Source of the DNA: Gigantopelta aegis
Taxonomy: Eukaryota > Mollusca > Gastropoda > Neomphalida > Peltospiridae
Length of the DNA stretch: 64,000 nt
Assembly: GCF_016097555.1 (NCBI RefSeq)
Contig: NC_054702.1
Span: 86,262,610-86,326,609, forward strand
Direction of reading: 5' to 3'
In this document: one piece after another, positions 1-12,164 of the stretch
Layout of the letters: each line of letters begins with the position of its first letter
Numbering within the stretch: position 1 is the first letter of the stretch
Program-made: the position numbers and the translations under genes
Notes under the pieces: model-generated
Databases searched by the model: none
What the model was told of the DNA's origin: nothing
The model's input: the letters and a program-made list of their open reading frames with translations, nothing else

Positions 1-179
1 TTATTCAGTGTAATATAAAAATTCCAAAAGACTTAATTCATTCAATATTAAGAGTATGTAAATACCATGACACTATTTGTTTCTGGTGTTAATAAAAGAA
101 AAAAAGAAAGAAAAACCCCCAACAAAAAACAACAACAACACACCAAGAAGCTCATGTAAAACAATAATATGAATATTTT

Positions 180-335
180 CATTTATTTTTATGCTTATAT
201 CCATCTGTAGTTCAAGCACAGTGTCATGGGCTATAAGGACTTCCATATATGACCAAGGTTAATAGTTAGTGGTTAGTTAGAGAAGTCAGTGCACTGACCT
301 TACACCTCCCTACTTACTAGCCTTATATTTGGTAA
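180..335 (-). repeat. Degenerate SINE of family B (reverse orientation)
   Basis: It shares the tail phrases of family B read in reverse (attttatgcttatatcc, ttagtggttag, cacctccctacttac). It is old and lacks a clear tRNA-like head. It lies in the RAB3GAP2 intron at the left edge. Confidence 0.55.
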
Positions 336-377
336 CACCAATGAGGCTGATACAAGAACACTTCAAATCTTACATAC

Positions 378-517
378 CTTTCCACATTCTGACAGCGATT
401 CCTCTTTCCACATCAATGAGAACCACCCTTCCATAGCTGTCCGTCAGTGCCGCATACTTATTATTGGGTGACAACGCTATACTGTCCCCAGATCTCCGCT
501 GGTCAGGCAGGCCAAAC
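378..517 (-). CDS. RAB3GAP2: RAB3GAP2 coding exon 12 (last in window)
   Basis: 140 nt, phase 2 to 1. It encodes [40 protein letters not shown] and AVRMWK, which matches human [20 protein letters not shown] and [20 protein letters not shown]. The next exon (expected GYRDAQ) lies left of the window; 1-377 is intron. Confidence 0.95.
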
Positions 518-3500
518 CTGTATGATAATTTATATTTTAGTCAGTGTTTGTAATCTATGATATTTAAATACAAATTAACTTTTATCTGACCGGACATTCA
601 AATAGTGTGATTATAAATATAACATTTCCTCCACTAATATCCAGTCATGCCGACTACCTAATTAATCATTACTGATTATTGGATAATTTGCCGTTATAAC
701 TATTGTATCAACAGTATGTATTATGACAAACCTTGAAGAGAGTGGTGTAGCAGGTTCTATCTTTGGAGTAAACTTGTCCTTAACTTCATCTCTTTGTCTG
801 CCACCAAATCCAAGCCAACCACTGAAAACAAATATTTAATTACATGTATTTATAAATTAATAAATATAAAATTATTATGAAAGTAACTTTGTATATTTAC
901 TGCTTGTCTACAAACGACCATGTCATTTTTTTCTCTCTCTTTCCACACACAAACTAGTGTTATTTTAACTGGGATGTAAAAGCGAAGTTCTCATGAAGAC
1001 ATCATGAAGTTCGTTTGAGGGACCTTTATACTCAGGATTACTTGTTCATAATCTTGGATTTGCTTTTGCATTAAAACTTAACTAAAGTTCAAAATATCTT
1101 TTAGTTACGCTCTGCTAAATTAAAAAATAAATATATCAACATTTTAAAGACCATTGCAGGTTAAATCAAACAACACATGTCAATAGCACCCAACAAATTT
1201 TCATATCACCTAAGTTCAAGGACCATAACTTTGTTTTAAAAAAAAGGCCAATCGCCATGAAAGTCAAACTTCATGATAAAGCTACAGACCAAATTTCAGC
1301 TTAATATCTTGAGGCATTGCAAAATAAAGTCAGAAAAACTATATATGGGACAGACAGATAGCCAGACAACAGACATATGGATGGATGGATGAATAGACAG
1401 AGACTAATGAAAAAGATACATACCTGGCTGCAGATATCAGAGCTGTCTTTATTTTGTTTGCCATTGCCAGTGCGACTTCAGATAGAATAGGCTGTGTGCT
1501 TCCCTGGTAAAAGAATGTTTTAAAAATCAATACACTATATTATTAAGAATGACTTAAATAATATCACAAGTAATAAAACAAATTTAATTGATGGAATTTT
1601 TTTTAACATTTCAGTTGATTCATTTAAAGTTTGAATTTTAAGTAATTGTAACAATACAATAATGCTGGGTTTAGTGTGATTAGTTTTTGCAATTTGAATA
1701 GAGGAACACTTCAGTGTTTGCACATCATCCCACAAGGTTATGATAAGTTTAAGACAATCGGATTTCCAGTATGACAAACTTAATTTTTTTAGCAAAACTT
1801 GGTAGATGTATGCTGACATTTGTTTTTTTTGTTTTTTTTAAATGAAAACAAATAAACCTAAAGAAATCATAATTTTAGAAAAAGATGTTACCATCATTTT
1901 CATGAGACAGATGACAGTAAACAGTATTGTTAAAAAGCCGGTTTGAACAAGTGACTGTTTAAAATACTGACCTCAATAGCACAATAAAAGCCGGTGTATG
2001 GTCCCATGCCTGCTGTAAGATACAGAGTGGCCGCTGGTGGAGAACTCTTCACTTGAGCGTTGTAACCTCCAGTCATTGAAACCATCTGCAGCTGATCAAA
2101 TGCATTGGTGGAATGCAAACCTATAATTATATATGTACTAGTATGTTAAAGGTGTAGTGGTTACATTATCTGACTTAAAGGAATGCTAAAGCAAGGCTTT
2201 TGGACTGGTGTGTATATTCAACGATACATAATGCACATTATTGCTTAATATCAACAAGTATAATTGTATAGTTAATTAATAAAACGGTTAAATGTGACGG
2301 CTATTATATATAACGGGCGCAGTTATACGTAATACCTAACGTGTCACGTCAGGAATTAGTCTTCGAACTGAAGAAACAAAACATACCTGATTTTTGCGGA
2401 TGCATCGCAATGTTCTGTAATAATATTCATCCCAGTAACACAGCAACGTGTATATGTGGTTTATTTTTCAATACAAAATAAACCACCTTTGTCAGTATTG
2501 AAATAACTGCATTATATTTTGTATATAAATTAACCCACGTACTGAAATAATAGTCGGAGTGTTTTCTTGCTTAATTGGTCTTGTCATGTCATGTCATATG
2601 GTTTTACGTGCACATTCAGAACAAGCTGTTGTAGCGCACGCCTGTCGTGGGCACAAGAGTCGGACTTGACAGGAAAGGTGGGGGGAGAGGAGGGACCGCC
2701 TGCACTGGCAGGTGCAAGGGAGCACCAGCAGCCCAAACAAATCGGTAGCAGGCGGGTGGGGGTGGTGGTGGTGCTATGGAATTTGAATGGAGCAGTTAAA
2801 TGCCAAAGAGAAAAGGGTGCGCAATTTTGATTGAGGGAATTTGGCACAATCTTGAACGGTCGGTCGAAAGGTAAATGGCCAAGCTAATATAGGTTTTGAT
2901 ATTAGTGAATCGAGAGGTCTTTTCTTTCCGTGGCCTGTACCTGTGGTTCTTGATTGGCAGGTGTATATTTAGATGGTCCCTAGAGACTGTGTCTAGACAC
3001 ACTAAAAACATGTGCCTCTTTTATGAAGATCACAGGGTATTGTGTGATAACCTCAAATCGTAATGGACTTTACCAGCTTTATTACTGTAAGTAATTCTGT
3101 AAAACCCTTGATTAAGTAGACTTTCCCATCTAACATCACAAAACTGATCAATTACGTAGTCCCAGAGAAAAGAAAATTATCACTTGGGTATCGTGAGTGG
3201 TCGTTTTTGCTCGAACGTATCCTACCAATAGCCTAATAATATGCATTTTTTCTTTGGATTTAAAAAAAAAAAAAATACTATAACTCCATTTTGTTATATT
3301 GATGCAAATTACAATATATTTAGTTAAATAGTTTATAATACTATCAAGTCATTTATGTTGTTTTACAAGCAGGTTGGTGAAAGCGAAGCGCCTTGTCGTA
3401 AATTAGAGCATTTGTTTACACTGTGCATAATAGAGAAGTTGGATCTGAGCTGACGTTACTTCGCTCAAAGCTATACAACCGGATGTCACAAAAACGAAAC

Positions 3501-6500
3501 AAAATGGCTGCCCCCAGTTAGCAGGAATAATCACGTTTTTTTTTATTAATTCTAAAATTACGCGTTTTTCATTTGTTAAAGTGTCAGTATGTCTTGATGG
3601 TCCGGGTATGCATCTTTCCAACACATAAGGCTGTTCTAGTTTAGTCTACCTTTAAGGAATATTGGCTCCAACCCAGAGTATATTTTAATGCACTCTACAT
3701 AAATGTCTGTCTCTTTCTCTAATTACTAACAATTAACTTAGTCTTGAAAAGACAACCTAAATAGCTGGAGTGTGTGCCCAGGAGAGTGTGCTTGAGCCTT
3801 AATTAGATATAAGCATAGAAATAAGTTAAAATTACAAATTTGGGGGGTCTGTGGGGGTTTTAAATTTATTTAATAAAATTTTCAAACTCAAGTAAATAAG
3901 TTTACTATATTTTAAATTAACATTTCTAAAGGGTGTATACTACCAAATCAAATCCCATAGACGACAATAGTAACATATGTGGCTAAAACTCCTACCTGCA
4001 GCGTATCAATCGACATAAACGCCACGGATATAAATACTACCACCTCTCACACTTAAAGTGAATCAGAAAAAATTGGGGGTCAAGCTGCTCGTTTCTGAGA
4101 TAACGGATAGCGTCTATGACTACCCTAGTTTTGCACAAAATTCGAGTACTTTTTTTTATAGGTACCCCATACATGTTTCAAGCACAAGGCTACTTAACAC
4201 ACTGGTACTAGATGAAATAAAATTGCATTTTTTTTTTACCCAGATGAAACTATTATTTTTTACAACCAACACACGCACATTTATAACCAATCACAGGACT
4301 TGTGGTGTTCACTTCTCTATCAAAAATTGGGTGCACCTCGAACTTTGACCCAGCCGGAAGTTATTTGGTCTAGTACTACCTAAATAACCTCGGTGAAAAT
4401 AAATCAAGCTAACTATCAATTTCCTAACATAATATTATATGTGACAAACAGATATGTGTAACTTACCACAGCTAACATGGTCGTTGATTCTGTCTTGACC
4501 CTGTAATCCCCATTTCTTGTACGCTAAAGGTGGAGGCTGCAGTCCTGTATCACTGCCACTTGCTGTTGCTAAACATTCAACACAAATATTTCCAGAAATA
4601 TATACAGGGTTCATACACTTCAAATATTTTAATTTTCCATGACTTTTAAGCACTATTATGGTTCATTTTCCAGGACCTTTTTTTAACATTTTTCCAGGAG
4701 TCTGAATACATTACCTGGAAATGAATTTTTGCTTACGACACCCCAGTACACTGTTTATTCAGTGGTTGTTACATCTCAAACATAAGCTACACCTAATCTA
4801 GATAAATCACATGGATGCTAAAGTTGTAAAAATACATAAATAGATATAGTTTGGAACCAGACATCAAACATGATTAATTATGAATATATTTTCCAAATCA
4901 TTATTATTAAATGAAAAAATAAATAAATAAAATTCCAGGACTTTCCAGGAGGTTAATTCATTTTTCCAAGAGTTTTAAGCACTTTCCAGGATGAAAATTA
5001 AATTTAAACACTTTCCAGGACTTTCCAGGATGCGTGCGAATCCTGATATAATATTACATAACACCATTCAAATAATTCAGAATGAAATCAACTATATAAT
5101 TATAAAAATGTGTAAAGTTAAATAATGCAACTAGGGTTAAAAAAATGTTTTTAAACATTTGACATTCCTATTTTGGCACCAAACGTTTACCACTTTTATC
5201 TGACCAGTAAATTAATAAAAGAATAATTAACATCATCTATTAGTACAGGATTTTTCTAGAAAGGAATATTCGGTTCTGTGTGATTTAGTAATCTACAAGA
5301 AACAGTCAGTTGTTATTACAACAATACATACCCCTTGCAACTTGATTTCTGCATGCACGAAGTGACTGAATTAAACTAAAGCCATCTATAGACACAACAG
5401 CCTTCCGGTAAAGAATCACAAGCTCTTCATGCTGAAAATGTACAGAATTTTATTTAACTTTTCTCCCACAAAACTGAAAGCTCATTTTATTTTATTGTCA
5501 TCCAATTAATTAGTACTATTAACACACAACATAAAACCTGCAGAGTCCTCAGTATTTTTCAGTTCCATTGTTAATGACTTGCAGTTCATAAACAGAAATA
5601 CTGTACTGTATTGGCTCAATACAAACAGTACATTAGCACAATTCAAAACTTATGCTGATTTGCAAAGCATCAGCAAATCCCTTTTTAATATAAGGTAAAT
5701 ATGTCAAGCCCTACGAATTGCAGAAAATATAAAAAGGTTAAGACCAACCTGTTCTGCCATGCCAAGATATCTGGGTGATTCGTAGGTTCGACACTTCAGC
5801 TTCTGGACTGGTTCCATGTGTAGGAGTTGTGACAACAACAAGACTCCAGTCTACATTTAAAATTGAAATCATTATTATTATAACAATGGTCATTACTAAT
5901 GTGCTTATTTTATTTTGATTCAGCACAATTTTCTATTCATAAATAAATATTCTGATATAGTCCCAGACAGAACTAATTTATTATTAACAGAAAGGCATAT
6001 TCTCTATACAACACGCTATATAATCTATGCATCTGCTTAGTGAGTCTAGATATTGCAATAAACATCACAAAGAAGAATTTTGATAGCTACAATCTTTGAA
6101 ATTGGAGCTCAATTATGTTTTACATTGCAAATCTGTCTCACAATTTTTACTTTATTTTACTCCTGTTCTTAATGATCTCAGATTCTCTTGTCTGTTTACT
6201 AATCTTTTTCACACACTGTTATTTCATTCCGAACATCAAGAATACATTCCAAACTTTATTATTCATTACTTATATAACATAATATTCCATATAGAAACTT
6301 TAATATTAAGTCTTTAAAAAAAAAAAACATATTGCAAAATCTAGAACTCGAGATTATTTATTCTGTGCTTGTGCTTTTCATTTTATAAAAAAATAAAGTC
6401 ATTAACTTTTAAACACAGATTTAAAAAAAAAAAGACAATAAATACAGTAAATAGATGGTTTATTGAAGTCAGACAAGATGAAGTCTGTATGTTGTCCCTA

Positions 6501-9500
6501 CCTCTGTGTACATCCTGATGTAGCCCGTAGAGAAACCTACTATAACACAGGTCCAGTCTGGAGCGCCTTGTGTACTTCTACAATACAACAATACAATACA
6601 ACACTCACTTTCTTTCAACACAGTTCTTGGCATTAAACCACATTAAAGATCAATCAATGAAATTAAAATTTACAAAAGCCTTGTTTACACCTGCTTAATA
6701 ATATATATAAAAAACAATTCAATACATTAAGTAAATACAGATCTTGAAGCTGTATGAATAACCTGACTTTTTTACTACATTTAGAAAGTGTCTGTTTCAT
6801 TGTATCATAAGGTGTGATTTTAGATTAACCCAAGTATGGTACTAACTATCTTTGTTCTACTGTACATTATTTAGTAAATTTTTAATTCTAAAAAATGACT
6901 GATGTATATGTATATTATATATGGTCAATATTATTGCTTTGTGGATTACTCCAAATGGTGTGAACAGACATTACCGTTTCTGTGAAGCCAATGGCAGACA
7001 CATCACACAGTTTATTATTTCTCTGAAATAAAAACAAAAATCATTATCGATGCTAGTTGCAACAACATAACATTTTGTTTAAAAAAACTTGATTAGCAAT
7101 AGTTATTATCCATTTTAAAATTGATTAACCATTACTATTTAATGTTTACTAATGTGTAGCAATATCTCAATTTGCATATGACTTTGCATCAATATCTCCA
7201 TTAAAGTATTTCTCATGACAATAATGAACGATAGCATATCAAACATGTTTGAACAAAATGATTAACAGATATGGAGTTGTATGATCACATGTATTTAATA
7301 TGATTAAAACTATCTTCAGCAAATGGAAAGATCCCAAGTATGCAATAAATAAAACAAACTTCTGGACTGTTACTTCTTGTTTAGTTTTTTTAAATAAAAG
7401 CAGCAAGTTCATTTTGTTTTTAAATCCTGAGACACATGATTAAAAGCAGACCTCAATGTGAAAAAATTGATGGAAGTGATTAATTGCTTCCCTAAATTTA
7501 GATAATGGAGAGTCATTTCAAATATTACCATATTGATACCATATAAATGCAGCCATTAACGCAGACAAAAACTTACTCTTCCTGAACTAGTCTCAGGTGA
7601 GTGAGAGTGATAGCCACCCTCTACGTTTACTTTTCCATCTAGGAGCCAGATGGCGCTTACTTCTATTTTTGAATACAGATAGTGAAATGTTTTAGTCGCC
7701 AGATGAAAATAATGGTCACATATGCAACCAAATCAGTTGCTATGTAGAGGGCTGTGGTGAGGTCTATAAAAAGAAAGCCGACAGTAACTCACCCTTCCTC
7801 CTGACTTAAACTGCTCTGCCAGGCAACGGAATACTGTGTGTCCATGTCTTCTCCCTTGTGGCTGGGATTCCATTTTTCTGTGATAGAAAATAATTATATA
7901 TTAAATATTACAATAGACAAGATGTAAACGTTCTAAGGTATCAAGCTGAAGAATATAAAAAAGAAAATGAGGGTTACATTTAGTAAAGCACTGTTATACA
8001 CAAGTTTTCACCTAAACTTTAATAACTTTACTAAGACACAAAATATTTAAACAAGTTGAGTCAGTACAGTTAAAAAAAACAGTAACTTTGGCTGCTACCC
8101 TATATTAGTGGTTGACAAAATTAGTGTCAAGAGAAAATATATAATTAAAAAATTACTTCAGAAATTTAAATGTTTTGGGGGGATTTTGTTTATGGGGTTT
8201 TGTTTGCTTTTTAGGTATTTTGGAATTAGAAATACCATAAATAGAAATGTAGACAAAACAAGTAACAAACTTACGAGTCAAAACACAGATTTTATCTTCT
8301 TGTGCAAAAGCAACCATGTCATTGGTTGGAGACAGAGACACAATGCACTCTTGCAACCACCTGTGTTGTCCATTATTACCACTATTGACAACACCGGCAC
8401 TGTCTTCAGATTCCACTACAGTCTCCTCCTCGTTCCATCCCCAATCAACATCCCAGTTGTCGGGTTCTAAAATAATATACTGCCAAAATAAGTTTACTGG
8501 CAACAACTTCTATACACATATTTAAACAAGTTCCACAGTAATAAAATATCAAATTGACAATATTAACTACCTTATTTCTATTATAATTACAACAAAATTA
8601 ATTTTCAATTCTATTATTTATGTCTTTACGTTAGTGTATATGAAAACCAAAATAAAACTTTAACAAAACGTCTTTTTTTTTCATTACACAAATTTTAGTA
8701 CTAATATTAAACTTTTCTGTGGTGCAGTTTATAATCAAGGCAATGCATCCTATGCCCTTCATATATCAAATATGATGCTTATAACAGGAAGTGAAGGAAC
8801 AGTGTTTTTAAACAGTCTTCATTTAAGAACATTATGGTATAATCTTTTGGCTAAAATGATACCATTAAAATAATAAATGTGCTATATTGTTGTTACTTAT
8901 TTATTGCATTTTGGATGAGTCTACTCTGCCAAAAGACTATACTCAGCCTCTGGTATTATGAATAAGAATGTAAATAACACTGGCTATACATGTAGATACA
9001 GTAGCCATTTCTACTATGGGTACAGCACTTTCTCAGACTCTGAACCATGAAAAGGTTGCCTACCTACGATGTCAAATCAATAGGTAGGTACAGCTGATTT
9101 GAATGGCTGCTATATCCACTATTTAGAAGGCTGGAGAAACCTAACCCAATCGAAATAAATAGTGCACCTTTAGTGAATTGAAAGCACCCCCCTTTCATCC
9201 AGAAGAGATAATGTATGTGCAATGATGTATCTAGTCACTACAGGTCCGGCATTTGACAAACAGTAAACATGCATAACCAAAAAGCAATAAAATAATTATT
9301 TACTTAACTAGTTTGTCCAGCCCTGTATATATAACTCACTATTTGTTATAAATATCTACTACTGAATTCATTTGCCAATGCAAGTTTTTAGAGCCCACTT
9401 TTGGTGTACTACGTAAAATTTAACGAATAGTGGTACACTCCATTCTTGTTACATGTTCAGCAATTTTTGTCTCTAGACCCTATTATTTGGTATTAGATAA

Positions 9501-11769
9501 AGAAAACAGACTTTTCATGGATGAAAATAAATTATGTAATATATAGACAGAACCACATACCAGTTGTTTTGCCATGTTATTTATTGCACAAGTTTATGGT
9601 ATGCAAGAATATTATACCATGAGACCAAATGACGTTCTAGCTAGGGACACAATGTTATTTGGGTGAACACATAACTACGCATGCAAAATTTTGTGCAATA
9701 ATTTTTATTTTTATTGCACTGTTAGAATTGTCTTTGTTACTATAGTAAGATTAAATATGTATGTAATAAATCAGTTATCAAAATGTTTTAATATTTTTAC
9801 ATATTCTGTTAACTAACCAGGAAGTGTTTTGGTAAACTTGTTAATAAATGTGAGGTCGCTGGTTGCGCATGCTCACAAGCTTAGAAACAATGTGACATGC
9901 GAGACTATTTGTCTATTGATATACGTGACTACTGATTACTGAGCCCTGTTCCACGTAGCAATTTTAGCGCTAAGATCACTTTAGATGAATAATTATATTA
10001 TGGTATGAGTTTTGGCGTGGATAAGCAACGATCTTGCATAGTGTAAAAATAACAATGTTTTTCTTGTTATTATTGACAGACATAACCTAATGTATATATA
10101 TCATTAAAATATAAACATTAAATTCAATATAAATATATAGTGAGATTTTTAGTTTTAGTTTTAGTTTACTTGTGTATACTGTAATATTCTAACCTTAAGG
10201 CTCAATGGGTAGGTGTAACCCACTTGCACCGACCAGTGATCCATAACTGGTTCAACAAAGGCCATGGTTTGTGCTATCCTGCCTGTGGGAAGCGCAAATA
10301 AAAGATCCCTTGCTGCTAATCGGAAAGAGTAGCCCATTAAGTGGCGACAGCGGGTTTCCTCTCAAAATCTGTGTGGCCCTTAACCATATGTCTGACGCCA
10401 TATAACCGTAAATAAAATGTGTTGAGTGCGTCGTTAAATAAAACATTTCTTTCTTTTTTTTTTTCTATTCTAACCTTTTTGAAGCGATATGTATTTTGAA
10501 GTGGAACATCCAGATAATGTCTGATTGACCAATATTCAAGAAAAATAACTCCAAACAACATGAAATGAAGTATGGTGGTCCATAAATTCCATATTAATAA
10601 TACACGTAAAAAATTACAACATTAAAATAAATGTTAACCCCATCATCACATGTAAACAATATAGCCTAGTGCAAACATAGTCACTATTTGTACATTGATA
10701 GAGTGGAGTAAATTTGACAGCCCTTCAATTATTTTGTTTTGTTTGTTGATTATTGCTAGTATTCAAAATAATGTCCACTACACATTTCATGTTGAATAGA
10801 TATTATTTTAAGATGTAATATGCACTTGAAGGTCATGTAATCCTAGCCAAATATAATCGTATGCAGTGCATGTAAAATAAGGACAAGGGACTCATTCAGA
10901 CATCCATAAAAATTGATAGATGTTAAAAAAGTGCCTTACAGAAAATAGTACTGTTAGTTACATGGTATTTTTAATTGTTTATACTTACCACAAACTGGCA
11001 AATTGTAAACATTGCTTTATTCTTATAAATAAAAAATACTTCCGTCAACAAAAACTTCTGCATTTGACGTCATAGCTTTTCTTTGATGATGCACAATTCC
11101 TATTTAAAGATAGTGTGCCAAAAAACATACCGCACCATGATAATACATACCGAGACGATACTTAAATTCATTTTAATGCTAAGATCGTTTCTGGAAAAAA
11201 GCCCAGGGCCCCGTTCCATGAAGCAGTTTAAGCACTAAGATCATCTTAAGTGAATTAGGTAGTTATGCATTTAAGATGATCTTAGTGCTAAGATCGCTTC
11301 GTGGAACAGGGCCCATATTTTCGAAGCAATCTTAGCCTACGAAATAGTAAAATCGTCGTAAGCTGTGACATCACTATGGCATGTGCTATAGTGACGTCAC
11401 AGCCTACGGTGGTTTCACGATTTCGTAATGCTAAGATAGCTTCGAAAATATGGGCCCAGGACACTAACTGTGAACAGACAAGCCCCCTATTATTATTTTT
11501 TTTAGTATGACACCGTTCTGGAACAGTATTCCAGAGTGTTTTATTACTGTTCCGTCTGTCCAGAACGTCAAGGACTGTGACTCGAATGTATCGGTCTGGT
11601 TACAGTAACAGAGGTGTTCAATAATTTAATAAAATAAATTACCCTCCTTGCTGAATGTAGCACTTTCAGTCTCCTTGTCGGGAGTGTTTCCCCGCCAGAA
11701 CGGAAACAGGAATTTTTTCACAGTTGAAATATCATGAAATCGTGACAATACGGTCAACTGACACGACAT
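378..11769 (-). CDS. RAB3GAP2: RAB3GAP2, Rab3 GTPase-activating protein non-catalytic subunit (N-terminal part, 12 exons)
   Basis: Twelve exons on the minus strand join in consistent phase to about 430 residues: 11769-11643, 8466-8275, 7877-7793, 7022-6975, 6577-6502, 5850-5749, 5431-5332, 4568-4467, 2120-1972, 1503-1424, 821-732 and 517-378. They match vertebrate RAB3GAP2 in order, including [47 protein letters not shown] and IAVRMWK. In the known family this subunit pairs with the catalytic RAB3GAP1, acts on Rab3 GTPases in exocytosis, and the complex promotes nucleotide exchange on Rab18 at the ER. The part seen is the N-terminal beta-propeller-like region; the full protein is about 1,390 residues in humans, so roughly two thirds lie left of the window. 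All introns are GT-AG. No frameshift or stop was seen in the joined frame. Confidence 0.95.
732..821 (-). CDS. RAB3GAP2: RAB3GAP2 coding exon 11
   Basis: 90 nt, phase 2 to 2, encoding [20 protein letters not shown] then IEPATPLSS. The human counterpart is [20 protein letters not shown] followed by VEPATPL. Donor GTTTGT. Confidence 0.92.
1424..1503 (-). CDS. RAB3GAP2: RAB3GAP2 coding exon 10
   Basis: 80 nt, phase 0 to 2, encoding [20 protein letters not shown] then ALISAA; human has [20 protein letters not shown]. Acceptor ACCAG, donor GTATGT. Confidence 0.94.
1972..2120 (-). CDS. RAB3GAP2: RAB3GAP2 coding exon 9
   Basis: 149 nt, phase 1 to 0. It encodes [20 protein letters not shown] then [20 protein letters not shown], matching human [20 protein letters not shown]. 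Donor GTCAGT. Confidence 0.94.
2121..4466. other. RAB3GAP2 intron 8 (about 2.3 kb)
   Basis: No exon was found. A GC-rich, purine-rich patch (about 2630-2790) stands out against the AT-rich background; its motif cgtgggcacaa recurs near 15957, so it is probably repeat-derived. A tail fragment of SINE family B lies at 3660-3835. The rest is unremarkable. Confidence 0.5.
3660..3835 (+). repeat. SINE family B fragment (plus orientation)
   Basis: Matches the 3' half of the better copy at 57455-57722: ctctaattactaacaatta, caacctaaatagctggag, tgtgtgcccaggag and gagccttaattagatataag. The tRNA-like head is absent. Confidence 0.65.
4467..4568 (-). CDS. RAB3GAP2: RAB3GAP2 coding exon 8
   Basis: 102 nt, phase 1 to 1. 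It carries the nearly invariant [20 protein letters not shown] and then DHVSCG. A hAT-like MITE (4605-5045) sits only about 36 bases upstream of its acceptor. Confidence 0.95.
4605..5045. mobile_element. hAT-like MITE, CAGGGTTC family, copy 1
   Basis: Terminal inverted repeats cagggttcatacac and gcgtgcgaatcctg bracket 441 bp with many copies of the phrase ctttccagga. Related copies are at 59717-59819 and 61249-61552. No clean target-site duplication is visible because the flanks are TA-rich. It sits in RAB3GAP2 intron 7, close to exon 8. Confidence 0.65.
5332..5431 (-). CDS. RAB3GAP2: RAB3GAP2 coding exon 7
   Basis: 100 nt, phase 0 to 1. It encodes [20 protein letters not shown] then [13 protein letters not shown], matching human [20 protein letters not shown]. 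Acceptor TTTCAG, donor GTATGT. Confidence 0.93.
5749..5850 (-). CDS. RAB3GAP2: RAB3GAP2 coding exon 6
   Basis: 102 nt, phase 0 to 0, encoding [20 protein letters not shown] then [14 protein letters not shown]; it aligns with human [20 protein letters not shown] followed by RTYEIPRHPG. Donor GTTGGT is weak but correctly placed. Confidence 0.92.
6502..6577 (-). CDS. RAB3GAP2: RAB3GAP2 coding exon 5
   Basis: 76 nt, phase 2 to 0. It encodes [20 protein letters not shown] then RMYTE, a propeller blade strongly conserved in the family ([20 protein letters not shown] in human). Donor GTAGGG. Confidence 0.94.
6975..7022 (-). CDS. RAB3GAP2: RAB3GAP2 coding exon 4
   Basis: 48 nt, phase 2 to 2. It encodes [16 protein letters not shown], the counterpart of human ECVTSALCIPLASQKR. 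It is too short to show as an open frame but is fixed by both splice sites and by its neighbours' phases. Confidence 0.92.
7793..7877 (-). CDS. RAB3GAP2: RAB3GAP2 coding exon 3
   Basis: 85 nt, phase 1 to 2. It encodes [20 protein letters not shown] then SSLSQEEG, matching the human [20 protein letters not shown] region. Acceptor CACAG, donor GTGAGT. Confidence 0.92.
8275..8466 (-). CDS. RAB3GAP2: RAB3GAP2 coding exon 2
   Basis: 192 nt, phase 1 to 1. It starts with an acidic, Trp-rich stretch ([14 protein letters not shown]), as at this position in vertebrates, and then has the family hallmark [14 protein letters not shown] followed by [14 protein letters not shown]. Donor GTAAGT. The plus-strand frame over it (8108-8470) is a shadow. 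Confidence 0.95.
10196..10465 (+). mobile_element. SINE family A copy (plus)
   Basis: tRNA-derived SINE with a degraded head, central phrase aaaagatcccttgctgctaa, and tail phrase gtgcgtcgttaaataaaac followed by a TTTC/T tract. The same body occurs in the complete copy at 14715-15032. It lies inside RAB3GAP2 intron 1, opposite to the gene's transcription. Confidence 0.85.
11206..11314. repeat. Fold-back (long inverted repeat) element 1
   Basis: Arms starting gggccccgttccatgaagc and ending gcttcgtggaacagggccc pair over about 45 bases on each side; the core aagatcatcttaa mirrors ttaagatgatctt. Loop about 20 bases. It would extrude as a hairpin; likely a MITE. Confidence 0.85.
11309..11457. repeat. 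Fold-back element 2, sharing GGGCCC with element 1
   Basis: Arms gggcccatattttcgaagc and gcttcgaaaatatgggccc are exact inverse complements for 19 bases, with further pairing inward (cttagcctacgaaat against atttcgtaatgctaag). The first six bases are the last six of element 1. Confidence 0.88.
11643..11769 (-). CDS. RAB3GAP2: RAB3GAP2 coding exon 1 (start codon)
   Basis: The start is the ATG at 11769-11767, giving [20 protein letters not shown] and then LFPFW, which aligns with the start of the human protein (MACSIVQFCYFQDL...LFPHL). An in-frame ATG 14 codons upstream (11811) is also open, but that extension has no family counterpart. The exon ends in phase 1 at a GTAATT donor. Confidence 0.9.
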
Positions 11770-11854
11770 CGCACTAACTAGACCAGTCACAAAACCAACA
11801 TAAAACTTCAATTAAAGAATTCTCGCGTCAGCCATATTTGTTTCCTCCGACATC

Positions 11855-11864
11855 ACCGGAAGTA
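11855..11864 (+). promoter_or_regulatory. ETS-family site in the RAB3GAP2 promoter region
   Basis: ACCGGAAGTA lies 86 bases upstream of the chosen RAB3GAP2 ATG and is an exact ETS/GABP core. Such sites are common in TATA-less housekeeping promoters. No TATA box is evident nearby. The transcription start is not visible from sequence. Confidence 0.5.
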
Positions 11865-11920
11865 GTTGTCTGCTTAACAAATCCTACCCCGTATCAGCCA
11901 CGTTTCAGCGAGTTAAAAGT

Positions 11921-12000
11921 TTTTGTTTTTGTTTAACAACACCACTTGAGCACATTGATTTATTAATCATCGGTTATTTTGGATGTCAAACACTGCAGTT
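11921..12000 (-). repeat. SINE family A tail fragment (minus)
   Basis: Reads ttttgtttaacaacaccact and cattgatttattaatcatcg, the reverse complement of the family A tail, and then stops. It lies just upstream of the RAB3GAP2 promoter. Confidence 0.75.
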
Positions 12001-12164
12001 TTGTTTTGTTTTTATTTTGTTTATTCGTTGGTTTTTGTTTTTTTTGTTTTTAGGGTTTGTTTTTTTGGTTATGGTCTTTTCAGGGGTGGTGGCAGGGAGG
12101 TGTGTGTGTTTTTCTTTCTTTCTTTTAATTTTTTTTTTGCTAGTACCAGGTAGTTGTGTACATT

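Larger units (their letters stand above)
8467..11642. other. RAB3GAP2 intron 1 (about 3.2 kb)
   Basis: Contains a SINE (10196-10465) and a pair of abutting fold-back elements (11206-11457). A half-copy of the first fold-back lies near 9945-10020 (gttccacgtagcaattttag). No coding sequence was found. Confidence 0.6.

Noticed and set aside
7570..7660. Possible extra RAB3GAP2 exon ending at a GTAAGT-like site (minus strand)
   Set aside because: Exons 3 and 4 already join in phase and match the family without a gap; the stretch encodes nothing family-like.
8108..8525. Plus-strand frames of 120 and 69 codons
   Set aside because: Antisense shadows of RAB3GAP2 exon 2.
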